A model generated the notes under the pieces. It saw only the letters and a list, made by a program, of their open reading frames with translations. It did no database searches and was not told where the DNA came from. A stretch of DNA of 64,000 nucleotides from Pseudomonadota bacterium (GTDB lineage Bacteria > Pseudomonadota > Gammaproteobacteria > Burkholderiales > Burkholderiaceae_B). The position numbers and the translations under genes were made by a program. Shown piece after piece: positions 21,172-30,227 of this stretch (positions are counted from its first letter, which is position 1; every line of letters begins with the position of its first letter). The stretch spans positions 1 to 64,000 of the forward strand of contig JAFACG010000008.1 of the NCBI GenBank assembly GCA_023425645.1, written 5' to 3'.

Positions 21172-21300
21172 GAGCCGCCGCAGCCTATGTTCTCTCCTGA
21201 GGAACGAACTTCTGCCATCATCGCCAAAATACCCTGCTGCACAAACGACACCATCACAACGAGCCCGCTGCGCAGCTGCCGCCCATTCGGCCTGGCCGAT

Positions 21301-21328
21301 AAAAGAAAAACCCCGGCCTGGGCCGAGG
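21301..21328 (-). terminator. Rho-independent terminator of pyrE
   Basis: On minus: stem CCTCGGCC/GGCCGGGG (one mismatch) followed by TTTTTCTTTT, about 20 bases after the pyrE stop. Confidence 0.85.
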
Positions 21329-21348
21329 TTCTGCTGGTCGGGCAAGGA

Positions 21349-22023
21349 TCAGACGCCGTAGCGATCCCGGTAGGCCTTGACCTGCGGCGCGTGGGCGGCC
21401 AGGGTCTGGTCGTCGGCGAGCAGATCCATGATGTCGGCCAGGGACGCAATGCTGATCACGGGAATGCCGTAGGTCTGCTCCACTTCCTGCACGGCGGAAT
21501 GAGCCGACAGCGCATCATCGGCGCCCGCGCGCTCCATGCGGTCCAGGGCGATCAGCACGGCGGCCGGCTCGGCGCCGGCGGCCTTGATGATCTGCATGGA
21601 TTCGCGCACCGAGGTGCCGGCGGTGATCACGTCATCGATGATCACGACCTTGCCCTGCAGGGGCGCGCCCACCAGCGTGCCGCCTTCGCCATGATCCTTG
21701 GCTTCCTTGCGGTTGAAGGCGAAGGGCACGTCACGGCCATTGGCCTGAGGGTGCTCGGCCAGGGCGATGGACGTCGCGGTGGACAAGGGAATGCCTTTGT
21801 AGGCGGGCCCGAACAGCATGTCGAAAGGCACGCCCGAATCCAGCAGGGCCTGGGCATAGAAACGCGCCAGCTGGCCCACGCTGCGGCCGGTGTTGAACAG
21901 GCCGGCATTGAAGAAGTAGGGGCTCAGGCGGCCGGACTTGACCTTGAATTCACCAAAGCGCAGCACGCCCTGTTCCAGGGAGAAGCGCACGAAATTGCGA
22001 CGATTATCTTGTTTGGCCGACAT
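21349..22023 (-). CDS. pyrE: Orotate phosphoribosyltransferase
   Basis: 224 aa enzyme of pyrimidine synthesis that joins orotate to PRPP. The PRPP-binding motif [13 protein letters not shown] is visible, with YFFNAGLF near the N-terminus. The frame is open to 22101, but ATG 22023 gives [14 protein letters not shown] and the normal family length. It is a single gene with its own terminator. Confidence 0.96.
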   Translation of the reverse strand: MSAKQDNRRNFVRFSLEQGVLRFGEFKVKSGRLSPYFFNAGLFNTGRSVGQLARFYAQALLDSGVPFDMLFGPAYKGIPLSTATSIALAEHPQANGRDVPFAFNRKEAKDHGEGGTLVGAPLQGKVVIIDDVITAGTSVRESMQIIKAAGAEPAAVLIALDRMERAGADDALSAHSAVQEVEQTYGIPVISIASLADIMDLLADDQTLAAHAPQVKAYRDRYGV

Positions 22024-22052
22024 GACAGAATAGGTAATTGAAAAAACAGCGC

Positions 22053-22967
22053 CTATTTTACAGACTTGGCGGCGCGCGTCCTGTCCTGGCCGCCAAACCA
22101 TTCCAGCAGGAAGTCGATGAAACTGCGCACCTTGGGCGTCAGGTAGCGGCGGCTGGCGTATACCGCATGCAGTTCCTGGGGCGTCTGCCGGTAATCGGGC
22201 AGCAGCCGCAGCAGGCGGCCGCTGGCCAGATCGTCGGCCACCAGCCAGTCCGGCAGGTAGGCCAGGCCCAGCCCCTCCAGCACGGCGTAATACGTCAGGT
22301 TGGTATTGTCGGACTTCATCGCCGGGCGAAAACGCAACAGTTCGCGTCCTTCAGGACCGATGAACTCGAATCCATCCTGATGCAGGTAGCTGGGCGTGAC
22401 CGCGGCAAGCCGCATCACGTCCACCGAGGTCAGCGGCGCCCCATGGCGCTCCACGAAAGCAGGCGAAGCCACCAGGTGGAACTGAATGGGACAGATATGG
22501 CGCGCGATCTGATGCGGCGAAGGTTCGCGCGTGACTCGCAGGGCCAGGTCGAATCCTTCGGCCACCAGGTCCACCTTGTAGTTGCTCAGACTCAGGTCCA
22601 GAACGACGTCAGGAAAGCGCTTCTGATAAGCGCTCAGGATCCGGGCAACCTGGGCATTGGCGAACCACACCGGCGCCGTCACGCGCAGCACGCCTTGCGG
22701 GCTCTGCTCCGAGCTCAGCAAGGCCTCCTGCCCTTTCTGCAAGGTGTCCAGGGCCGTCAAACAGTAGTCGAAATAGGTCTGGCCCAGTTCGGTCAGGCTC
22801 AACCTGCGGTTGCTGCGATTGAGCAGGCGCGCGCCCAGCTGTTTCTCCAGATGCGCCAGATGCTTGCTGACCATGGGCGCGGACATGTTCAGCCGTTGCG
22901 CGGCGGCGACGAAACTGCCTGCCGCCACGATTTCCCTGAACACCCGCAGGCTTTGAATGGTATCCAT
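22053..22967 (-). CDS. LysR-family transcriptional regulator
   Basis: 304 aa regulator of the LysR subgroup that includes DNA-binding proteins acting beside doxX/ygiD-type genes. Winged HTH at about residues 1-60 ([20 protein letters not shown]), effector domain after about residue 90. ATG 22967 is chosen over 22988 because AAGGA lies four bases upstream of it. It is divergent from doxX and the LigB dioxygenase gene, the likely targets. The effector is unknown. Confidence 0.9.
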   Translation of the reverse strand: MDTIQSLRVFREIVAAGSFVAAAQRLNMSAPMVSKHLAHLEKQLGARLLNRSNRRLSLTELGQTYFDYCLTALDTLQKGQEALLSSEQSPQGVLRVTAPVWFANAQVARILSAYQKRFPDVVLDLSLSNYKVDLVAEGFDLALRVTREPSPHQIARHICPIQFHLVASPAFVERHGAPLTSVDVMRLAAVTPSYLHQDGFEFIGPEGRELLRFRPAMKSDNTNLTYYAVLEGLGLAYLPDWLVADDLASGRLLRLLPDYRQTPQELHAVYASRRYLTPKVRSFIDFLLEWFGGQDRTRAAKSVK

Positions 22968-22983
22968 GATTTCCTTATAAGAA

Positions 22984-23022
22984 ATCAATTGATAAAAAAA
23001 TCACTATTCATTTCCAGATAGT
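22984..23022. promoter_or_regulatory. Candidate LysR operator region
   Basis: Two dyads in the 213-bp AT-rich divergent region: the perfect palindrome ATCAATTGAT (22984-22993) and ACTAT-N10-ATAGT (23003-23022). Both lie close to the regulator's own start, as expected of LysR autoregulation with divergent activation. Confidence 0.45.
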
Positions 23023-23180
23023 AATTCAATAAGCTTTCAACATGCACCGACCGAGGGCATCCACAAGCTCAACCGTGGGCAGAGCCGACAATTATCGTCA
23101 TACTATGGCCAGGCTCCCGTTCAGAAGCTTGGTCTACTGCCCTGTTCCATCGATGCCTTCATTTCTACAAAGGAATCATC

Positions 23181-23582
23181 ATGAGCGCAGTTACTTCCCA
23201 ATGGTCCCCCCGCGTACTCAGCATCCTGCGCATCGTCGCCGGCTATGCGCTGTTCACACATGGCTCGGCCAAACTCCTGGGTTTTCCCAAGGTGGACATG
23301 TTCGCCAACCTGCAGATCGCCTCGCTATATGGCGTGGCCGGGATTCTGGAATTGATCCTGGGCGCATTGCTGGTCATCGGCCTGTTCTCGCGCTTCGCCG
23401 CCTTCATCGCCTCGGGCCTGTGCGCCGCCGCCTATTTCATCGGCCACGTCAGCGCCAGCACCTTCTTCTTCCCCTTGCTCAATGGCGGCGAAGCCGCCGT
23501 CCTGTTCTGCTTCATCTTCCTGTACCTGGCCGTGGCCGGCCCCGGCTCCTGGAGCGTGGACTCGGCCCGCAACGCCGCCTGA
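23181..23582 (+). CDS. DoxX-family membrane protein
   Basis: 133 aa, four predicted membrane segments. Typical DoxX features are RIVAGYALFTHGSAKLLGFP near the N-terminus and GSWSVD at the end. The family is associated with thiol/redox balance in some bacteria; the function here is not known. Good ribosome site AAGGA upstream. It is followed after 55 bases by the LigB-type dioxygenase gene with a strong hairpin in between. Confidence 0.88.
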   Translation: MSAVTSQWSPRVLSILRIVAGYALFTHGSAKLLGFPKVDMFANLQIASLYGVAGILELILGALLVIGLFSRFAAFIASGLCAAAYFIGHVSASTFFFPLLNGGEAAVLFCFIFLYLAVAGPGSWSVDSARNAA

Positions 23583-23603
23583 CCGTCCTTTCTTCTGAAC
23601 GCC

Positions 23604-23625
23604 TCCCTGCCCGCTCGGGCAGGGA
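23604..23625 (+). other. Intercistronic hairpin before the dioxygenase gene
   Basis: Perfect inverted repeat TCCCTGCCCG/CGGGCAGGGA with CT at the centre. It ends two bases before the AGGAG ribosome site (23627-23631) of the next gene and has no T-run. It could protect the upstream message or hinder initiation on the downstream one. Confidence 0.5.
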
Positions 23626-23637
23626 CAGGAGCCATTC

Positions 23638-24444
23638 ATGAGCATGCCTACCTATTTCATCTCGCATGGCGGCGGACCCTGGCCGTGGATGCCCGAAGCC
23701 CAGGCCATGTACGCGCCGCTGCGCGCCGCCCTCAAGGATGTTCCCCGCCAGCTGGGACGCACGCCCAAGGCCATGCTGATGGTCTCGGCGCACTGGGAAG
23801 CGCGCGGCGACCATCTGCTGGTCGCCTCCGCGGAGCGTCCCGACATGGTGTACGACTACTACGGCTTTCCGCCCCACACCTACGAGATCCGCTACCCCGC
23901 GCCCGGCAATCCGCAATTGGCCGGCCAGGTGCGCGAGCTGCTGCAAGCCCAGGGCCTGCCCGCGCGGGAAGATGCGCAGCGCGGCTTCGACCATGGCGCC
24001 TTCGTGCCGGCTTATTGCATCTATCCCCACGCCAACGTGCCCATGGTGCAACTGTCCATCCATGGCGGCTACAATCCGGCCCTGCACTATTCGATCGGCC
24101 AGGCCCTGGCGCCCTTGCGCGAGCAGGACATCCTGATCATCGGCAGCGGACTGAGCTACCACAACCTGCGCAATATGGGCGCCGGCGGAGTGGAGCCTTC
24201 GGCGCAGTTCGACCGGTGGCTGGACCAGAGCCTGTCCCTGGACGATGCGGACCAGCGCCGCCAGGCCCTGCTGGACTGGGAGCAGGCGCCCGCCGCGCGC
24301 ATCGCCCATCCCCGCGAAGACCATCTGGTGCCCTTGATGGTGGCAGTGGGCGCCGCCCACCACGAGGCGGCCCATCGTTTTCATCACGAGACCCAGGCCT
24401 TCGGCGGCCTGACCGTCTCCAGCTACCGTTTCGGCCAGGCCTGA
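23638..24444 (+). CDS. ygiD: Class III extradiol dioxygenase, YgiD/LigB family
   Basis: 268 aa, family of DOPA-4,5-dioxygenases. Metal-binding histidines are visible in ISHGGGPW (His10), SAHWEAR and SGLSYHNLRN. In E. coli the homologue opens L-DOPA, but the physiological substrate is unresolved. AGGAG is seven bases before the ATG. Its position after doxX and opposite a LysR gene suggests a small aromatic/redox response unit (inference). Confidence 0.88.
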   Translation: MSMPTYFISHGGGPWPWMPEAQAMYAPLRAALKDVPRQLGRTPKAMLMVSAHWEARGDHLLVASAERPDMVYDYYGFPPHTYEIRYPAPGNPQLAGQVRELLQAQGLPAREDAQRGFDHGAFVPAYCIYPHANVPMVQLSIHGGYNPALHYSIGQALAPLREQDILIIGSGLSYHNLRNMGAGGVEPSAQFDRWLDQSLSLDDADQRRQALLDWEQAPAARIAHPREDHLVPLMVAVGAAHHEAAHRFHHETQAFGGLTVSSYRFGQA

Positions 24445-24522
24445 CGGCGAACCGGCGCGCCGCCACCTGACGCGGGGCGGCAATACGGGTTAAAGTGCTG
24501 ACGCTACAAGGAGAATACCGCC

Positions 24523-25317
24523 GTGCTACGCGTCACATCATTAAACGTCAACGGCATTCGTGCCGCCTTCCGCAAGGGCCTGCCCGCCTGGCTCCAAGCC
24601 CAGCAGCCCCACATCGTGTGCATGCAGGAAATCAAGATCAGCGCCGCTGACCTGACCGACGACATGCGCCACCCCGGCCAGTACGAAGGTCATTTCCACC
24701 ACGCCCAGAAGAAGGGCTACAGCGGCGTGGGGCTCTACCTGAGCCCGCGCGCCGAGGCCGTGACCGAAGGCATGGAATGCGAAGAGTTCGATGCGGAGGG
24801 CCGCATCCTGCGCGCCGATTGGAACAAGCTCAGCGTGATCAGCGCCTACCTGCCCTCGGGCTCTTCGGGAGACGAGCGCCAAAGCGCCAAATATCGCTTC
24901 CTGGACCACTTCGAGCAATGGATCGGGGATCTGATGCGCGAGCATCGCCAGACCGGCCGTGAATTCATCATCTGCGGCGACTGGAACATCGCGCACCGCG
25001 AAGCCGACCTGAAGAACTGGAAAGGCAACCTGAAGAACAGCGGCTTCCTGCCGGAAGAGCGCGCCTGGATGAGCAAGGTGCTGGGGGAACTGGCCTGGGT
25101 GGACGTATACCGCAGCCTGCATCCGGATACCACGGATGAATGCTATACGTGGTGGAGCAACCGGGGCCAGGCCTGGGCCAAGAATGTGGGGTGGCGCATC
25201 GACTACCAGATCGCCACCCCGGGTATTGCCGCCACGGCCTTGAAGGCCTCGATCTACAAGGAGGAGCGCTTCAGTGACCACGCTCCCCTGACCATCGACT
25301 ACGACTGGGCTCTGTAA
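24523..25317 (+). CDS. xthA: Exodeoxyribonuclease III
   Basis: 264 aa endonuclease/exonuclease/phosphatase family enzyme, the AP endonuclease of base-excision repair. It shows LNVNGIRAA at the start, metal-binding Glu36 (CMQEIKI), GDWNIAH and the terminal SDHAPL. The start is GTG with AAGGAG nine bases upstream; no nearer ATG exists. It converges with the cytochrome c gene. Confidence 0.95.
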   Translation: MLRVTSLNVNGIRAAFRKGLPAWLQAQQPHIVCMQEIKISAADLTDDMRHPGQYEGHFHHAQKKGYSGVGLYLSPRAEAVTEGMECEEFDAEGRILRADWNKLSVISAYLPSGSSGDERQSAKYRFLDHFEQWIGDLMREHRQTGREFIICGDWNIAHREADLKNWKGNLKNSGFLPEERAWMSKVLGELAWVDVYRSLHPDTTDECYTWWSNRGQAWAKNVGWRIDYQIATPGIAATALKASIYKEERFSDHAPLTIDYDWAL

Positions 25318-25332
25318 AGACGGGCAGGGTCC

Positions 25333-25665
25333 TCAACCTGCCTGCTCCAGCATGTAGCGCACCACGCCGCGCAATTGCTCGTCGCTGGCCTTGGCCGCGC
25401 CGCCGCGCGGCGGCATGGCGCCCTTGCCCTTGAGCACCACGTCCATCAGGGCGTCCTCGCCCTGCTCCTTCAAAGGCGTCCAGCGTGCCTTGTCGCCCAG
25501 GCGAGGCGCGTTGGCCATGCCCGAAGCATGACAGACCATGCAGGACGAACGGTACAGCTTGACGGCCTCGTCCTGATTCGCCTGAGCCGCCGGCACGGCG
25601 GCCATGATGACCAGTCCGGCCAGCATGGCGGAAACAATGGTGCTTGGACGATGACGGATTTTCAT
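25333..25665 (-). CDS. Small periplasmic cytochrome c (c5/c551-like)
   Basis: 110 aa. A signal peptide ends at AQA (about residue 29), followed by one haem c site CMVCH (Cys42, Cys45, His46) with Met84 (GAMPP) as the probable sixth ligand. It lies 61 bases downstream of nirK on the same strand, so electron delivery to the copper nitrite reductase is a reasonable inference. Confidence 0.9.
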   Translation of the reverse strand: MKIRHRPSTIVSAMLAGLVIMAAVPAAQANQDEAVKLYRSSCMVCHASGMANAPRLGDKARWTPLKEQGEDALMDVVLKGKGAMPPRGGAAKASDEQLRGVVRYMLEQAG

Positions 25666-25726
25666 GTTCTTCTCCCTAGAGCGGGCGGCATGTCCTCATG
25701 CCGCCGCATTGCTTGCCGAGTCAGTC

Positions 25727-26872
25727 TCAGGCCTTGATGGGGCCGGGAGGGCTGACCTGTTTCATCAGGTCATCGTTCCATTCGCCTTCCACCAGCACGT
25801 GGCCGGCCGCGCCCAGTTCGAACGCCTCGATCAGGTTGTGGTTCACGTAGGCGTACACGCCTGGCTGCCTGAAGGTGTAGAGCGCCGCGCCCGCCGAGCC
25901 GCCGCGTATGAACCAGGTCTCCAGGTTCTTGGCGGGCGGATCGTCGAACTTGCCCAACTCCCAGACCCAGTCGCCGTGGCCGCCGATCAGGTGCGGCCGG
26001 GTGTCGCGGTTGGCCTGCGAGTGGATGAACAGCACCGTCTCGCCCACCGTGGCCTTCATGGCGCCATCGCCCGTCAGGGAGCCGACCTTGCCGTTGAACA
26101 CCACATGGCTGGGGACCAGGCCGCGCATGGCCTCCGCCGTGTCGCCATAGCTTTCCGCCGCCGAGGCGTACTTCTTGAAGTTGCCTCTTTCATCGCGCGG
26201 GATGTACAGGTCGAATTCGCCTATGGTGTAGGCGCGGTCGTAATGCAGCGGATTGCCGGCCGAATCCTTCAGGCCGTCGCGCGGCAGCACCATGACCGTG
26301 CCGTGCATGCCTGCCACCACGTGCCAGGCCACCGAGCCTTCGGGTGCGCAGTGATAGATGAATGTACCGGTGCGATCGGCCTTGAAGCGCAGCGTGACCT
26401 GCTCGCCGGGGTTCACATTGGTGAGCTTGCCGCCGCCCAGCGCGCCCGTGGAGGCGTGGAAGTCGATGTTGTGCGGCATGGTGTTGGTGGCCGCGTTGAT
26501 CAGGGTCAGTTCCAGGTAGTCGCCTTCATGCACCACCATGGTGGGGCCGGGCATGGAACCGTCGAACATCATGGCGTGCATGGTGGTGCCGTCGCGGTCG
26601 ACGACGATTTCCTTTTCCTGGATGGTCATGGTGAACTCGACCACGCGCGGTTCGGGGCCGACCTTCTGTTCATGCGGATGCACCATGGGCGGCGCAACCA
26701 GGTCCACCTTGACGCGCTTGAGCTTGGCAATTTCCGCTTCGGTGCGCGGCGCCAGCCAAGGCGCCGACTTCTTGGGCGCCGCGGTCTCGCGCGCCTGCAC
26801 TTGCGCCGCCAGCAAAGTCGTTCCGGCTGCCACGCCCAGGCCAGCGCTCTTCAAGAAATGACGACGTTCCAT
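25727..26872 (-). CDS. nirK: Copper-containing nitrite reductase NirK
   Basis: 381 aa periplasmic enzyme reducing nitrite to NO. A twin-arginine-type signal (ERRHFLKS) is at the N-terminus. All copper ligands are in place: type 1 His134, Cys175, His184, Met189; type 2 His139, His174, His345; and the catalytic Asp137 and His294. Each sits at a constant offset of 39 from the well-studied Achromobacter/Alcaligenes enzymes, which means no internal gaps. The frame is open to 27022, but ATG 26872 has GGGAGGT four bases upstream and starts the Tat signal. Confidence 0.97.
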   Translation of the reverse strand: MERRHFLKSAGLGVAAGTTLLAAQVQARETAAPKKSAPWLAPRTEAEIAKLKRVKVDLVAPPMVHPHEQKVGPEPRVVEFTMTIQEKEIVVDRDGTTMHAMMFDGSMPGPTMVVHEGDYLELTLINAATNTMPHNIDFHASTGALGGGKLTNVNPGEQVTLRFKADRTGTFIYHCAPEGSVAWHVVAGMHGTVMVLPRDGLKDSAGNPLHYDRAYTIGEFDLYIPRDERGNFKKYASAAESYGDTAEAMRGLVPSHVVFNGKVGSLTGDGAMKATVGETVLFIHSQANRDTRPHLIGGHGDWVWELGKFDDPPAKNLETWFIRGGSAGAALYTFRQPGVYAYVNHNLIEAFELGAAGHVLVEGEWNDDLMKQVSPPGPIKA

Positions 26873-27052
26873 AGTACCTCCCGGTTTATCCAGGCTTGTA
26901 GCCTGTCGATTAGTGTTCTGCGGGTTTTGCAGTCCATGGCTGTATTGCACCGCATCCGCAGGTTTCGCTCTTTGCTGCAGCTCAAACAGCGCCACTTTTC
27001 CTTGACGTAAGCCGCGCCTCAAGCAGGCGTCTTTTGCCTTGGACGGACGACC
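26873..27052 (-). promoter_or_regulatory. nirK leader and promoter region
   Basis: The gap between norZ and nirK. TTGCTGCAGCTCAA (26972-26985) resembles an FNR/DNR box on either strand (TTGAG-N4-AGCAA on minus) with two mismatches to TTGAT-N4-ATCAA. It is centred about 106 bases before the nirK start. Weak evidence only. Confidence 0.3.
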
Positions 27053-27082
27053 AAAAAAAGAAAACCGCCCGAAGGCGGTTTT
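27053..27082 (-). terminator. Rho-independent terminator of ric-norZ
   Basis: Stem AAAACCGCC/GGCGGTTTT with a four-base loop, followed on minus by CTTTTTTT. It lies about 24 bases after the norZ stop. Confidence 0.9.
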
Positions 27083-27105
27083 CCAGGCTGGCCGTCAGGA
27101 CCGGA

Positions 27106-29391
27106 TCAGCGGGCCGATCCCGTTGCCGAGCCGGCAGGCAGGGCGCTCTGGCCGCGGCGCCCGGCCCAGATGCGCACGAACACCTGCTGGAACACGAGCA
27201 GGGCGCCGGCGATGAAGACCACGTCGCCCAGCGTGCGCCACCAGCGCAGCGACTGCAGGATGGGCTGCTGCATGAATTCCTCGCTGCGGGCATACCACAT
27301 GCCCTCGGAAATGCTGGCCCAGGCCTGGATGATGCCCACGGGCAGCAGGCTCACGAACATCATCAGCGCCAGACCGATGTTCAGCGTCCAGAAGCCCCAG
27401 CTCATCAAGCGATCGTTGAAGCGCACATGGGGCGCCAGATAGCGCACCACCAGCAGCACGAAGCCCAGGGACAGGAAGCCGTACACCCCGAACAGCGCGG
27501 CGTGCGCATGCACCGGCGTGGTGTTCAGGCCCTGGATGTAGTAGAGCGAGATGGGCGGATTGATCATGAAGCCGAAGACGCCCGCGCCCAACATGTTCCA
27601 GAAGGACACGGCCACGAAGAACATGACGGGCCAGCGCAGGTCGCTCATCCAGCCGGCGCGCTCCTGCAGCTTCCAATTGCTCCAGGCCTCGTGGCCCAGG
27701 ATGATCAGGGGCACCACTTCCAGGGCGCTGAAGGTCGCACCGATGGCCATGATGGGCGTGGTCGTGCCCGAGAAGTACAGATGGTGCAGGGTGCCGGGCA
27801 CGCCGCCCAGCAGGAACATGGAAGCCGCGGCCAGGCTGGCGACGGTGGCGCTGCGGCGCGTCACCAAGCCCAGGGTGGTGAAGATGAAGGCCAGCGCCGT
27901 GGTGGCGAACACTTCGAAGAAGCCTTCGACCCACAGGTGCACGACCCACCAGCGCCAGTATTCCATGATGGTGATGCTGGTGTGCTCGCCGTAGAACAGG
28001 CCCGAACCGTAGAACAGGCCGATCGCCACGGTGGAGGCGGCCAGCAGCATCAGCAGGTGATTGTCGCCTTTGTTGCGGCGCAGGGCGGGCATCATGCCGC
28101 GCAGCATCAGCACCAGCCAGAAGGCCAGTCCGACGAACTTGATGATCTGCCAGAAGCGGCCCAGGTCCACGTATTCATAACCCTGGTGTCCGAACCAGAA
28201 GTTCAGTTCGGCGGGCAGGATGTGCTTGATGGCCAGATAGTTGCCGGCAAAGGAGCCCAGGAACAGGACCACCAGCGCGCCGAACAGGATGTCCACGCCC
28301 AGGCGCTGGAACTTGGGATCCTCGCCGCCGTTGATGATGGGCACCAGGAACAGGCCCGCTGCCAGGAAGCCGCTGGCGATCCAGAACAGCGCGGCCTGGA
28401 TGTGCCAGGTGCGCGTCAGGGCATAGGGGAACCACTGCGAAACGTCGATGCCGTAGAAGGTCTGGCCTTCCACCGTGTAGTGCGCCGTGAAGCCGCCCAG
28501 AAACACCTGCAACACGAACAGCGCGACGGTCAGGAAGGCGTATTTCTTCAGGGCGCGCTGCGAGGGCGTCAGGCGCACGCTCAACACGGGATCCTGGGCA
28601 GGCGCCTGCGGCAGAGGATCCTCCTTGTGCAGGAAGGACCAGCCCCAGACCAGGAAGGCGATGCCCGCCAGCAGCAGCACGACGCTGACGACCGACCAGA
28701 CCACATTGGCGGTGGACGGATGATTGTCGATCAGGGGTTCATGCGGCCAGTTGTTGGTGTAGGTCACGTTCGTGCCGGGACGCTCCGTGGCGGCCGCCCA
28801 GGACAGCCAGAAGAAGAAGCGCGTCAGGTCCTCGCGGCGCTGCAGGTCCGGCAGGGTGTTGTCCTTCATGGCGAAGCTGGCCCGGGTGTTCTTCAGCTCG
28901 GGCGCGTCGCCGAACAGGTCGATGTAGTACTGCGCGGTTTGCTCGATAGCCTGGGCGCGCCGGTCGCTGATGCGCAGCTCGCCCGTGGCGGCATCCACCC
29001 GGTTGCCGCGGTACTCGTCCTGCAGCTCCTGGCGCAGATTGGCCTGCTGGGAGGACGTCAGCTGCCCATAAGGCAGCGCGTAGGCCTGGCGAGCCGCCAG
29101 GTCCAGCCAGGCCAGCGCCTCGCGGTGCAGCCAGTCGGCGCTCCAGTCGGGCGCCTGGTAGGCGCCGTGGCCCCAGATCGAACCCAGCTGCATGCCGCCG
29201 GTGCTCTGCCAGGCGGACTGTCCGCGCTCGATCTGTTCCTGCGAGGTGAACAACTTGCCGTCCTGGGTCAGCACCTTGACGGGCATGGGCGGCGCCTGGC
29301 GGTAGACCTCCACCCCCGTCCAGCCCAATATCGAGAACGTCACGATCAGAACTGCCAGCAACGCCAGCCATAAACCCTTGTAACTACGCAT
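27106..29391 (-). CDS. norZ: Quinol-dependent nitric oxide reductase (qNOR)
   Basis: 761 aa single-subunit inner-membrane enzyme reducing NO to N2O with quinol. It has an N-terminal extension with one membrane helix and a soluble cytochrome c-like domain lacking haem. A 12-13-helix haem-copper-oxidase core follows, with HLWVEGFFEVF, the FeB-site HHLYFSG and PVHAHAALFG for haem ligation. No NorC is needed. It overlaps the end of ric by eight bases, so the two form one operon under the sigma-54/NorR promoter. Confidence 0.96.
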   Translation of the reverse strand: MRSYKGLWLALLAVLIVTFSILGWTGVEVYRQAPPMPVKVLTQDGKLFTSQEQIERGQSAWQSTGGMQLGSIWGHGAYQAPDWSADWLHREALAWLDLAARQAYALPYGQLTSSQQANLRQELQDEYRGNRVDAATGELRISDRRAQAIEQTAQYYIDLFGDAPELKNTRASFAMKDNTLPDLQRREDLTRFFFWLSWAAATERPGTNVTYTNNWPHEPLIDNHPSTANVVWSVVSVVLLLAGIAFLVWGWSFLHKEDPLPQAPAQDPVLSVRLTPSQRALKKYAFLTVALFVLQVFLGGFTAHYTVEGQTFYGIDVSQWFPYALTRTWHIQAALFWIASGFLAAGLFLVPIINGGEDPKFQRLGVDILFGALVVLFLGSFAGNYLAIKHILPAELNFWFGHQGYEYVDLGRFWQIIKFVGLAFWLVLMLRGMMPALRRNKGDNHLLMLLAASTVAIGLFYGSGLFYGEHTSITIMEYWRWWVVHLWVEGFFEVFATTALAFIFTTLGLVTRRSATVASLAAASMFLLGGVPGTLHHLYFSGTTTPIMAIGATFSALEVVPLIILGHEAWSNWKLQERAGWMSDLRWPVMFFVAVSFWNMLGAGVFGFMINPPISLYYIQGLNTTPVHAHAALFGVYGFLSLGFVLLVVRYLAPHVRFNDRLMSWGFWTLNIGLALMMFVSLLPVGIIQAWASISEGMWYARSEEFMQQPILQSLRWWRTLGDVVFIAGALLVFQQVFVRIWAGRRGQSALPAGSATGSAR

Positions 29392-30076
29392 GACCGCCTC
29401 CGTGAACCCGTTCGGTCGAGTTCTTGAACAAAATATTGTTTTCCAGATGGATGTGTTCCATCAGATCCTGCCGGAACTGCTCCAACCCGCCGTACAGGGC
29501 GCGCCAGGTCGTGCAGGCATCCTGCGGCAGTCGCAGGTCCTGGGTGAGTTCCAGCACGTCCTCCAGGCTTTCGCCGTGCTGCTCGTGCTCCAGCCGCATG
29601 ACGGCGATGGGGCTTTGCGCCATGCTGTCCGAGCCGTGCGTCAGCATGGGAAACAGCACGCGCTCTTCCTTGTGCATGTGGCTTTCCAGTTCCTGCTGCA
29701 GCGACTCCAGCACGTCGGCCAGCCCCGCGGGGCAATGGGGATGGTCCTGGTGGCGGACTTCGACCCGGCGCGCCAGGCGGATCAGCTCGGGCAGTTGTTC
29801 GCGATGGACTTCGTGATAACGCTGGACCAGATGGGCGATCAGTTGCGGGACCGGAACCTGGCGCCAGTCCTCTCCGTCCTCCCTGGCCTGCTCCTGCAGC
29901 TGCTTGAGGGCCTGGACCAGCCCGGCCGTGTCGACGGACCGGCGCTCGGCCGCCTCGCGCAGGCTGACGTGCCCGCCGCAGCAGAAATCCAGCCTGTGCT
30001 GGTGGAATACACGGGTCGCCCCTGGTATTTCGCTGGCCAGATCGCTCAGGCTGCGCCCCAGAAGTTCAAGTGTCAT
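29384..30076 (-). CDS. ytfE: Di-iron repair protein Ric (YtfE/ScdA family)
   Basis: 230 aa cytoplasmic hemerythrin-like protein that repairs Fe-S clusters damaged by NO or oxidants. An N-terminal ScdA domain carries FCCGG (31-35). A helical bundle has the expected di-iron His/Glu positions (RYHEVH, HMHKEE, RLEHEQH, MEHIHLE). AAGGAG is six bases before the ATG. First gene of ric-norZ, pairing NO removal with repair of NO damage. Confidence 0.94.
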   Translation of the reverse strand: MTLELLGRSLSDLASEIPGATRVFHQHRLDFCCGGHVSLREAAERRSVDTAGLVQALKQLQEQAREDGEDWRQVPVPQLIAHLVQRYHEVHREQLPELIRLARRVEVRHQDHPHCPAGLADVLESLQQELESHMHKEERVLFPMLTHGSDSMAQSPIAVMRLEHEQHGESLEDVLELTQDLRLPQDACTTWRALYGGLEQFRQDLMEHIHLENNILFKNSTERVHGGGHA

Positions 30077-30113
30077 GCCGCACTCCTTGAAAAAATGATT
30101 GCATTGCGTTCAA

Positions 30114-30130
30114 AGCAAGGAGCATGCCAA
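30114..30130 (-). promoter_or_regulatory. Sigma-54 promoter of ric-norZ
   Basis: On minus TTGGCATG-CTCC-TTGCT, an excellent match to the -24/-12 consensus. GG (30128-30127) and GC (30116-30115) are exactly ten bases apart. It points at ric, whose start is about 40 bases on. An RpoN promoter is what a NorR-activated operon requires. Confidence 0.85.
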
Positions 30131-30136
30131 CCTGGA

Positions 30137-30150
30137 TTGATCTGGATTAA
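30137..30150 (+). promoter_or_regulatory. FNR/DNR-like box before norR
   Basis: TTGAT-CTGG-ATTAA, one mismatch to TTGAT-N4-ATCAA. Its centre (30143.5) is 41.5 bases before the start point expected from the TATAAA at 30173-30178, the class II activator position for norR. Confidence 0.55.
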
Positions 30151-30170
30151 AGGGCTTTCCGGTCAGCCAC

Positions 30171-30183
30171 GGTATAAATGACC
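30171..30183. promoter_or_regulatory. NorR box 1 (overlaps norR -10)
   Basis: GGT-N7-ACC, the NorR enhancer element. It covers TATAAA (30173-30178), the candidate -10 of norR, so NorR bound here would block its own promoter. Confidence 0.75.
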
Positions 30184-30195
30184 CATCGAAAAACG

Positions 30196-30208
30196 GGTAC
30201 TTTCCACC
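30196..30208. promoter_or_regulatory. NorR box 2
   Basis: GGT-N7-ACC, 25 bases centre to centre from box 1 and 18 from box 3. Confidence 0.8.
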
Positions 30209-30213
30209 ATCAG

Positions 30214-30226
30214 GGTATTTTTCACC
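30214..30226. promoter_or_regulatory. NorR box 3
   Basis: GGT-N7-ACC ending one base before the norR ATG at 30228. Three boxes in tandem match the known architecture of NorR-controlled promoters. Confidence 0.8.
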
Positions 30227-30227
30227 C

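Noticed and set aside
25323..25342. Hairpin between xthA and the cytochrome c gene
   Set aside because: Only a six-base stem (GGCAGG/CCTGCC), no T-run, and it reaches into the cytochrome c coding end; not called a terminator.
26972..26985. FNR box for nirK
   Set aside because: Two mismatches to the consensus and the symmetric core GCTGCAGC is common in GC-rich DNA; listed only as a weak hint within the leader region.
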